Assembly (NCBI GenBank): GCA_964596015.1
Contig: CAZQSB010000035.1
Location: 1 to 29,282 of the forward strand
Source of the DNA: WJMD01 sp964596015
Lineage (GTDB): Bacteria > Joyebacterota > Joyebacteria > Joyebacterales > Joyebacteraceae
Direction: 5' to 3'
DNA: 29,282 nt
The notes under the pieces were generated by a model that was not told the DNA's origin, searched no databases, and saw nothing but the letters and a program-made list of their open reading frames with translations. Shown here in pieces: positions 8,120 through 14,400 of this stretch; positions within the stretch are counted from its first letter, which is position 1; each line of letters starts with the position of its first letter. Made by a program: the position numbers and the translations under genes.

Positions 8120-9032
8120 ATGAGCGCGCGCATGCGACGCGAGCTGGCATGCGAGGTCCGCGAGCACGTACCATGCGCTCCCGGAGTCTACGCGTTCATG
8201 GATGGGGACGGAAAACTCCTCTACGTCGGCAAGTCCGTCAACCTGAGACGCAGAATGTCGGGTACCTCCGGGAGAACATCGGCTCGCTCGAGCTTCATCT
8301 GGGGCGCCTCGTGGCCGGTATCCGGAACTTCGCATGGTGGAGGACGCGGTCAGAGCTCCTTGCGCTGCTCCTCGAGGATGCCCTCATCAAGAAGTGCCAG
8401 CCTCACATGAACACGCGTCTCCGGGCCGTTTAGCGACAGGTACTTCGCCGAACGACTCTAGGACGCGCTCGGCCGGGCACTCGGCATCCGCAGCTGCAGC
8501 GAGCACGACCCGAGCCGGAAATGTCTAGCGTACGATATTGGGCGCTGCAAGGGGACGTGCCGCAGGCGCCGTGACGCCGGCCGCCTACGCGTGCGTCGTG
8601 CAAAGGGCCCGGGCGTTTCTGCTCGGAGAGTCAGAGGACGTCCTTGGACAACTGGGGGCGCTCCGCGACGGCGCCGCGTCGGGCCGACGCTACGAGGACG
8701 CGGCCGCGCTTCGGGACGCCGCCCAGATGTGCCGGCGGTTCGTCGACCGTCGCCGGTTCGAGCGGAGGTTTCTCTCGAGTGGTTGCCGATTCGTCGACAA
8801 GAACGGTCTGGGGTATGCCTTTGAGAGTGGATGCCTGCTCGCGCCGGACGAGGTCATCGTCGATGAAGGCGTCGGTCGAACCACGGACGCCGCTCCGTCG
8901 GGCTTCGACCCGTGGAACGCGAGTCGGCAGGCCGCCGGGTTCCTGCGCCATCCGCCCGGTGATCCACGGACCCTGCTCGACAGGACGGCCATTGTGTGGA
9001 GCTGGTGTCGCCGACAGGACATTTGCCCCACC
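8120..9032 (+). pseudogene. UvrC/Cho-like GIY-YIG nuclease pseudogene (frameshifts plus a stop)
   Basis: Pieces of one GIY-YIG nuclease lie in order across three frames. Frame 2 from ATG 8120 (behind GGAGGAAACTC) has PGVYAFMD...LLYVGKSVNLRRRM. After a one-base loss near 8258, frame 1 continues GYLREN...SELLALLLEDALIKKCQPHMNTRLR. After a one-base gain near 8428, frame 2 resumes FSDRYFAERL, meets TAG at 8459-8461, then reads GIRSC...CLAYDIGRCKGTC. After a further shift near 8555, frame 0 gives VTPAAYACVVQRARAFLLGES and YEDAAALRD to about 9032. Joined, the pieces make about 300 residues, the usual length of Cho-type nucleases. Intact relatives make the 3' incision in nucleotide-excision repair. 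At least four lesions in ~450 bases make decay likelier than one sequencing error, though a poor assembly patch remains possible. Confidence 0.85.
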
Positions 9033-9044
9033 TGGTCTCAAGAA

Positions 9045-9082
9045 GCAGCGAGCCCATCCTGCGAAGGACGGGCTCGCGCTGC
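9045..9082 (-). terminator. Hairpin terminator between the pseudogene and the peroxiredoxin gene
   Basis: GCAGCGAGCCC at 9045-9055 pairs with GGGCTCGCGCTGC at 9070-9082, with one or two unpaired bases, around ATCCTGCGAAGGAC. On the minus strand the stem is followed by TTCTTG. It lies 38 bases past the peroxiredoxin stop, so it most likely terminates that gene, and may work for both strands. Confidence 0.65.
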
Positions 9083-9119
9083 ATGACCTGAGTCGTGACC
9101 GAGCAGGCGAAGAGCGGTC

Positions 9120-9725
9120 CTACTCCTCCCCCGGCTTCCAGACCTCCCAGACGCGACCGACAAGGTCGGGCCCGGGCGTGAGCGTCTTCTTGCCCGGCTC
9201 CCAGCCCGACGGCGTGGCCTCGCCGGTCTCGCGAACGTGCTGGAACGCCTTGACCTGGCGAATGGTCTCGCTGATGTTCCTGCCGACCGACGGCGTCAGG
9301 ACCTCCATCGCCTGGATGACACCGTCGGGGTCGATGATGAAGCGGCCGCGGATGTTGACGCCCGCCGCCTCCTCGTAAACGCCGTAGACGGTCCCGATCC
9401 GGCCCCCCGCGTCGGAGAGCATGGGGAACGGAATGCCGCCCTCAACCATCTTCGAGAGCTCGACCTCGTTCCAGATCTTGTGGATGAAGCGGCTGTCGAC
9501 GCTCATGGAGAGCACCTCGCAGCCGAGCTTCTTGAGTTCGGAATATGCGTCGGCAACTGCCGACAGCTCGGTGGGTCAGACGAAGGTGAAATCGCCCGGG
9601 TAGAAGCAGAGCAGCACCCAGTTCTTGCGGTAGTCCGAGAGCTTGACGTTCTTGAAGCCCTCGCCCGCGATATACGCCGACGCCTCGAAGTCGGGCGCCT
9701 CCTTCCCCACGCGCGCCGTCATCAT
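9120..9725 (-). CDS. Selenocysteine-containing AhpC/Prx1-type peroxiredoxin (UGA-encoded Sec50)
   Basis: A 201-residue thiol/selenol peroxidase that reduces H2O2 and organic peroxides in the cytoplasm. The start is MMTARVGKEAPDF at ATG 9725, behind GGGAGGAACACAG. The active-site block reads FYPGDFTFV-UGA-PTELSAVADAY. The in-frame TGA (9576-9578) falls exactly where the family has its peroxidatic Cys (FVCPTE). The frame continues without any shift into LSMSVDSRFIHKIW, FPMLSD, GVNIRGRFIIDPDG and GRNISETIRQVKAFQ. This is a full-length family member, and the only lesion is the catalytic codon. A SECIS-like hairpin lies just downstream. The C-terminal resolving Cys (GEVCPxxW in relatives) is absent: the block reads GEATPSGW. 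A 1-Sec mechanism or an external thiol partner is therefore likely. Automatic gene callers would split it into 9576-9725 and 9120-9515. The alternative, a pseudogene, is unlikely. Confidence 0.9.
9549..9575 (-). promoter_or_regulatory. SECIS-like hairpin downstream of the UGA
   Basis: Within the coding mRNA, GTCGGC-AGTT-GCCGAC forms a perfect 6-bp stem, extendable by a U-G pair. Its apical loop sits at nucleotides 21-24 counted from the U of UGA. Bacterial SECIS elements are expected about 16-37 nt downstream with a short loop whose first two bases include a G; the loop AGUU meets this. The stem is also constrained by coding, so the evidence is position plus shape, not conservation. Confidence 0.7.
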
Positions 9726-9958
9726 CTGTGTTCCTCCCTGTGGTCTCGAACCGCTCTCTTTCTCGACCGGCTCCGGGCTGGTCGGCCCGGCGGCGGCCTG
9801 AACGCACGAGTCCTTCTCCCCGGCCATTCCCTCGGCCTCCTTTCCCTCGCTCCACTCCTCGCGGCTTCCTCATTGAGTAAGGGAAGCCCTCAGCAGGAAG
9901 ACCATACAACCGATCGCGCGCAGCGTCCAGCTGTCCTCACGCCTCGTGGGGCCGCGCC

Positions 9959-10744
9959 CTATCCTCTCAGAGCGATCTCGCTCAGTTCGTTGATCCTCCT
10001 GGTGTCGTCGTCCGAGAGCTCCCAGTCGAACTCGATGTTCTCCCTGATGTGGTCCTCCGACGTGGCCTTCGGGATGACGATGAGGCCACGGTCAAGCAGC
10101 CATCGGATGCTCACCTGCGAGGCCGACTTGTCGTACTGCTGCCCGATCTCCGTCAGAAGGTCATCGTCGACGAGCCCACCCGTGTCGAGCGGACTGTATG
10201 CGGTGACCGTCATCCCTCTCTTCTGAAGGAAGTCGATGAACTCCGCCGGGTAGTGATAGGGATGTATCTTGATCTGGTTGTTCGAAACGGGGACCTTGGC
10301 CGCCTTCTCGGCTTCGATGGTCCCCCTCTCTCCGAAGTTGCTGATGCCGATGTTCCTCACCCAGCCTCTGTCCACGATCTCCTTCATCCCCTCCATCGTC
10401 TCCGTGATCGGGACCGTGGGATTCGGCCTGTGTATGAGATAGAGATCGAGATAGTCGATGCCCAGCCGTCCGAGGCTCGCTTCGCAGGCGGTGACGACGT
10501 CGTCCCGTCGGAGCTTGCTGTCGTCCACCTTCGAGGTGATGAAGACGTTCTCTCGCTCGAATCCCCTCAGGGCCTTTCCGATCTCCTCCTCGTTCATGTA
10601 GTCGTCGGAGGTGTCGATGTGCGTGTAGCCGATCTCCAGGGCCCTGGTGATGGCCCTGACGCAAGCGTCACCCGTCAACTGCCATGTTCCTATCCCGAGA
10701 ACCGGGATGGAATCGCCTGTCTTGAGCTTCATTGTCGGGACCAT
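9959..10744 (-). CDS. Aldo/keto reductase (2,5-diketo-D-gluconate reductase-like)
   Basis: A 261-residue NADPH-dependent oxidoreductase of the AKR superfamily, expected as a cytoplasmic (alpha/beta)8 barrel. ATG 10744 (MVPTMKLKTG) is chosen because GGAGG lies five bases upstream; ATG 10732 (MKL) is the alternative. The catalytic tetrad is visible: Asp44 (HIDTSDDYMNEEEIG), Tyr49, Lys72 (ITSKVDD) and His105 (YLIHRPNP). NADPH-binding segments appear near the C-terminus (IPKATSEDHIRENI). Length and motifs fit the AKR5-type group that reduces carbonyls such as methylglyoxal or diketogluconate, but substrate is not determined. It stands alone between the peroxiredoxin gene (about 230 bases away) and the beta-helix gene (218 bases). 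No clear terminator was found on either side. Confidence 0.93.
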   Translation of the reverse strand: MVPTMKLKTGDSIPVLGIGTWQLTGDACVRAITRALEIGYTHIDTSDDYMNEEEIGKALRGFERENVFITSKVDDSKLRRDDVVTACEASLGRLGIDYLDLYLIHRPNPTVPITETMEGMKEIVDRGWVRNIGISNFGERGTIEAEKAAKVPVSNNQIKIHPYHYPAEFIDFLQKRGMTVTAYSPLDTGGLVDDDLLTEIGQQYDKSASQVSIRWLLDRGLIVIPKATSEDHIRENIEFDWELSDDDTRRINELSEIALRG

Positions 10745-10962
10745 CTCAACCTCCGTGGTTCTCAGGAACGCTCGCAAGCAGAGGCGCCCACATGACGGAC
10801 CTCCTGCTCACCACATGATGACGCGCACCCGTAGATGGTGCCCCAGAATTGTTTCCAAGTCAAGTAATTCTATCACGCAGGGACTCGGCGGAAGATTTCG
10901 ATGGAAGGGAAGCTCATGCGCCGGGGGCGGAGCGTGGGTTCGAGTATCTGCGGGGATGGCGG

Positions 10963-12618
10963 TCAGTTCCGATAGAGCGCCTTGATGCCGCCCCAACTCG
11001 TCTGCACGACGATCGCCTGCTCCGTCGTGCCGCACCCGACGTCGCCCGCGCCGATGAGCCCGCAGGCTTCCGAACCCGGCGGATGGAAGCTGGGAAGGCA
11101 CGGAGAGTTGGCGCTCAGCGACACATCGTAGTGGGACGTGCTGCAGAACAGCGGATCGGCGCTGAAGTTGCCGTCGACGCCGAGCTGGTCCTCGACGCAG
11201 CCGACCCAGTCACCCTCCTCGTTGCCGTAGAGGTCACAGCACTCGAGCACCGGGAAGCACTCGCCCTGCGAATTGTCACATCCGACGGCCTCGCTGAAGA
11301 TCGAGTAGGCGATCAGGCAGTGCGAGATCTGCGGACTGCCTCCGAACTTGCACCCAATCCCCCCGTACTTCCAGTGCGCGCCGTTCCGGCGGAATGTGCA
11401 GTTCGTGATGTTCGCGCTCGTTCCCCAGTCCCCGATTGCTCCGCAGTAGTCGGTGGCCCAGTTGTTGGCGAAGACGCTCGAGGAGATCTCTGCGCTCGTG
11501 CCGTCCCGTGCCATGAGCGCGCCACCGGACAGGGCGGTATTTCTCTCGAAGCGGCAATCGTCGATGGTCACGGTCCCGCAGCTCTTCAGATAGACCCCGC
11601 CTCCGAGATCGTCGTCGTCCCAGAAGTCGTCGATGCCGCCGTAGTTGAAGTAGAACGTGCAGCCGGTGAAGGTGGCGTCGCTGTTCTCAACGTAGACGCC
11701 GCCTCCCCCGTTCTCGGCCACGTTGCAGCGCACCTCGACGTCGGTCATCTCGAGCGTGCTGCCGCCGCCTGCCCACACGCCGCCGCCCTGAATGACAGCG
11801 TCATTGCTGTCGATGACGCAGGACTCGAGCACGACGCCGGAGGCGTTGCTGTGGACCGCGCCTCCGCGATCCGCCTCGTGACCCGTGATGGCACAGTTCA
11901 CAAGGGTCGCGCTCGTGCACTCATCCAAATAGACGGCGCCGCCGTTGTTCCTTCGGAAGGTGACGTTCGTCAGCACCACGGTTCCCTCGCCGTAGATGCG
12001 CATGCCGCCGCCGACGCTTCCCGTGTTGCCTTCCACTGTGCAGTCGATGAACTCGGGGCTGGCGTCCGTGCTGGTGACGGCGCCACCGGGAGAGCCCGTG
12101 GTCCAGCTCCCGGACATGACGCAGTTGCGAAAGACAGGGTTCGCGCCCGAGGCGCAGGCCACGGAGCCGCCCCCGTTGCCGGCATAGTTCGACTCGAAGA
12201 TGATGTTCTCAATGGTCGGGGACGCGCCGTCGCCACACCAGACAGCGCCCCCTCGTCCCCCCGAGTAGTGCCCGTTCACGATCGTGAAGCCGCTCACGAG
12301 GGCGGCGCGGGTCAGGCCGCCCGTGAGACTGAAGGCGCGGCCCGAGCCCTCGCAGTCGATCGTCGTGACTTGAGCTCCCCCCTCAGAGAGGATCGTGACG
12401 TCCTTGTCCCAGAAGTAGATGTTCTTGTTCCCGGAGCCGGTGTAGACGCCCGGAGCGACCATGACCGTGTCGCCGGGGTCGCTGTCGTTCACGGCAGCCT
12501 GGATCGTCGAGAACTGGCACGGAACGTAGCGTCTGACGGCGTCGGCAGGACCGGGGCACAGGAAGAGTATCAGCATCACGGCGAACGCGAGCGCTTCACG
12601 TGTCGGACGATGATGCAC
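10963..12618 (-). CDS. Secreted right-handed parallel beta-helix protein with WGGIKALYR tag
   Basis: A 551-residue exported protein. The frame is open to 12801, but GTG 12618 follows GGAGGTGCTTCA and opens a signal peptide (about VHHRPTREALAFAVMLILFLCPGPADA). The mature part begins YVPCQFSTIQAAVNDSDPGDTVMVAPGVY, the usual entry of pectate-lyase-like beta-helices. It then runs through about 20 turns of the type 'F/V-x-x-N-x-GGA-V ... A-x-[FL]-x-N-C-x-[FI]' (GGAVYLDECTSATLVNCAI, GGGVYVENSDATFTGCTF). These resemble polymorphic-membrane-protein repeats. Catalytic residues of polysaccharide lyases are not evident, so an adhesin or structural role is as likely as enzymatic activity. The last residues are TSWGGIKALYRN, the short shared tag with one extra Asn. 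The gene begins only 22 bases after the stop of the upstream gene ending at 12641, so the two are almost surely one operon. Confidence 0.9.
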   Translation of the reverse strand: MHHRPTREALAFAVMLILFLCPGPADAVRRYVPCQFSTIQAAVNDSDPGDTVMVAPGVYTGSGNKNIYFWDKDVTILSEGGAQVTTIDCEGSGRAFSLTGGLTRAALVSGFTIVNGHYSGGRGGAVWCGDGASPTIENIIFESNYAGNGGGSVACASGANPVFRNCVMSGSWTTGSPGGAVTSTDASPEFIDCTVEGNTGSVGGGMRIYGEGTVVLTNVTFRRNNGGAVYLDECTSATLVNCAITGHEADRGGAVHSNASGVVLESCVIDSNDAVIQGGGVWAGGGSTLEMTDVEVRCNVAENGGGGVYVENSDATFTGCTFYFNYGGIDDFWDDDDLGGGVYLKSCGTVTIDDCRFERNTALSGGALMARDGTSAEISSSVFANNWATDYCGAIGDWGTSANITNCTFRRNGAHWKYGGIGCKFGGSPQISHCLIAYSIFSEAVGCDNSQGECFPVLECCDLYGNEEGDWVGCVEDQLGVDGNFSADPLFCSTSHYDVSLSANSPCLPSFHPPGSEACGLIGAGDVGCGTTEQAIVVQTSWGGIKALYRN

Positions 12619-12640
12619 TGAAGCACCTCCAGACGTCACG

Positions 12641-14146
12641 TCACTTGAGCAGCACGACTCTCTTTTCGTGCGTCCCGGACTGCAAGACCAGGCGCAGGAA
12701 GTACACGCCGCTCGCGGCCCGGCTTCCCGTCCCGGTCCGTCCGTCCCATGCCGTTCGGTGTGGCCCGGGCGCGAGGTGCTCGTCGACCAGCGTGGCCACA
12801 CGCCGACCTGTCAGGTCGTAGACCGAGAGCGTGACCGGTCCGCCCGTCGGCACCGAGTACTCGATGGTGGTCGCGGGGTTGAAGGGGTTGGGATGAACCG
12901 CCAGCGCGTCGGTCGTCGGGGTTTCAGGCACTCCGGTGTCGACCGGCACACCGAGACGGATGCGGTCGAGGATGAACCCCTTCCCGTGAGTATCGCACGG
13001 GGTCCGCTGGTGGATGCCTATCGTGAGCCACCACGGCGGGCTCTCCGCGTAGTCGCTCCAATCCTGCATGACCGTGAGCCACGTGGGCTGCCCGAGCGCT
13101 TCGAAGGTGTCCCACAGCACGGGGCCCCATTCGTCGAAGCACTCATCGTGCTCGCTCCCGTAGGCATAGACGCTCGCGATCTCCCGGGGGCAGTCGACGT
13201 AGGCCGTCCAACTGGCGACGAGACCCGGCGCGCCGCCCACGTCGATCGGCGGGCTGAAGAGCATCGATTCCGACGCGTGGCTCGTCAGGCCCGTCACCGT
13301 GTCGATCTGCGCCATCATCCAGCCGGTTCGCGGGTCGCTCGGGCCCCCGAGGTCCTCGAAGAAGAGACGCTGGAAGACGTACCCGGTCTGGCCGGTCGCC
13401 GGGATGTCCTCACGCGTCCAGCCGTTGTCGCCCGGCGACTCGCAGTCGTCCACCCAGACCGTGTCGCCGTTGACGGTCCACGTGATGTTGTCGAGCTGCC
13501 ACGCTCCATCCTTGCAGCTGTTCAGCGGAGGGTTGTTGTACTGGTCCTCGGATGAGTACGCGACGTCCGAGGTCACCCGGTAGCGGAGACGGAACGGCAC
13601 GCCGGCGAGGTCGCTCATGTCGAGCGTCTGGTGACCGTAGTAGTCGTCGTCCCAGTCCTTCGAGTAGCCCGGGCCCTGGAAGGAGGGGTTCGTCACGGCG
13701 TAGCGGGTCGTCCACGTCCCCCCATTGTCCGTCGAGACGTCGACATAGCCGTAGTCGTACATGTTCTCCAGCGCGAACCGCTGGTCCCACTCCAGGATGA
13801 GCGTGTCGCCTGGTTCGCATTCCGCCTCGACCTCGGGGAACGCGCGCTCGAGATGGCACAGCCACTCGTTCCCGTACCCGCGCGGCTGACGCCAGCACTG
13901 GTCGTACGTGCCGCACCACCACGTCGAGTCGCCGAGCCACTCGAACCCATTGATGCGGATCGTGTCCTTGTGCCAGTAGTTGGTGTGGCCGAGGGTGCCG
14001 CTTCTGTCCTCGACGACCCATCCGGCGTTGTCGCCGGAGAGGTCCTCGAAGTCGGCGTCGAAGATCCAGAGGGTGTCGGCGGCGTGGGCCGCGCTCGAGA
14101 GGGCAAGCGCCACACCCAGCACAAGCGCGACTGCCGGCGTGCGCAT
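12641..14146 (-). CDS. Large secreted protein with two jelly-roll-like domains and FlgD-like tail
   Basis: A 501-residue protein. ATG 14146 follows CGAGGAGGAACCG and opens the signal peptide MRTPAVALVLGVALALSSAAHA. Two successive modules start with the same theme (DTLWIFDADFEDLSGDNAGWV; DTVWVDDCESPGDNGWTREDI). Each has the Trp- and Asp-rich pattern of MAM/immune-inhibitor-A-like or carbohydrate-binding jelly rolls (LILEWDQRF, GYVDVSTDNGGTW, AWQLDNITW, WMMAQIDT). No protease or glycosidase motif was found. The C-terminal ~85 residues are a FlgD/T9SS-like module: HPNPFNPATTIEYSVP, VYDLTGRRVATLVDE, WDGRTGTGSRAASGVYFLRL, ending KRVVLLK. It is first in a two-gene unit with the beta-helix gene. Probably a cell-surface binding protein; function not identified. 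Confidence 0.88.
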   Translation of the reverse strand: MRTPAVALVLGVALALSSAAHAADTLWIFDADFEDLSGDNAGWVVEDRSGTLGHTNYWHKDTIRINGFEWLGDSTWWCGTYDQCWRQPRGYGNEWLCHLERAFPEVEAECEPGDTLILEWDQRFALENMYDYGYVDVSTDNGGTWTTRYAVTNPSFQGPGYSKDWDDDYYGHQTLDMSDLAGVPFRLRYRVTSDVAYSSEDQYNNPPLNSCKDGAWQLDNITWTVNGDTVWVDDCESPGDNGWTREDIPATGQTGYVFQRLFFEDLGGPSDPRTGWMMAQIDTVTGLTSHASESMLFSPPIDVGGAPGLVASWTAYVDCPREIASVYAYGSEHDECFDEWGPVLWDTFEALGQPTWLTVMQDWSDYAESPPWWLTIGIHQRTPCDTHGKGFILDRIRLGVPVDTGVPETPTTDALAVHPNPFNPATTIEYSVPTGGPVTLSVYDLTGRRVATLVDEHLAPGPHRTAWDGRTGTGSRAASGVYFLRLVLQSGTHEKRVVLLK

Positions 14147-14400
14147 CGGTTCCTCCTCGAACCGGACTCTTACGGATTCTTGTTCATTCTATCATGAGAG
14201 AGAAAGCTGCTCAAGACGAACCATACTTGAGGGCTGTGATCGATCCTCTCGGTCAGCTTCGCGTGGGGATGGTCTTGCGCTTCCTGCCTGCGCACGCGGC
14301 GTGGGCCGCCTTCGTGGCGCTGGCGTTCCCGCCGCTCTTCGCCTTTGCATAGAAAAGGGTTGGCTCGGCCACAGCAGCAGATCGGTCGCTCGTCGTCCGC
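14147..14400. other. Intergenic region, no gene seen
   Basis: These 254 bases separate the endonuclease gene (stop at 14401) from the gene starting at 14146. A TATGATAG-like stretch on the minus strand near 14190 (plus-strand CTATCATG) may hold a -10, but no convincing -35 was found. The small plus-strand frame 14269-14352 lacks a ribosome site. Confidence 0.45.

Noticed and set aside
7826..8335. A long N-terminal extension of the arylsulfotransferase-like protein up to 8335
   Set aside because: ATG 7825 has a good ribosome site and starts a lipoprotein signal. The extension is basic, low in hydrophobic content and overlaps the nuclease pseudogene.
8459..8461. The TAG in the nuclease pseudogene as pyrrolysine or readthrough
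   Set aside because: It lies among three separate frame changes, so ordinary gene decay or assembly error explains it without recoding.
9576..9578. Treating the TGA in the peroxiredoxin as a nonsense mutation or sequencing error
   Set aside because: It replaces precisely the catalytic Cys codon, the frame is otherwise intact on both sides, and a SECIS-like hairpin follows. Selenocysteine explains all of this better.
10849..12621. A 590-codon plus-strand open frame opposite the beta-helix gene
   Set aside because: The minus-strand product has a signal peptide, regular beta-helix repeats and the shared tag. The plus frame is low-complexity and has no ribosome site.
14269..14352. A 27-residue hydrophobic peptide (MVLRFLPAHAAWAAF...)
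   Set aside because: There is no ribosome site at normal spacing, no promoter and no neighbour context; chance is the simpler explanation.
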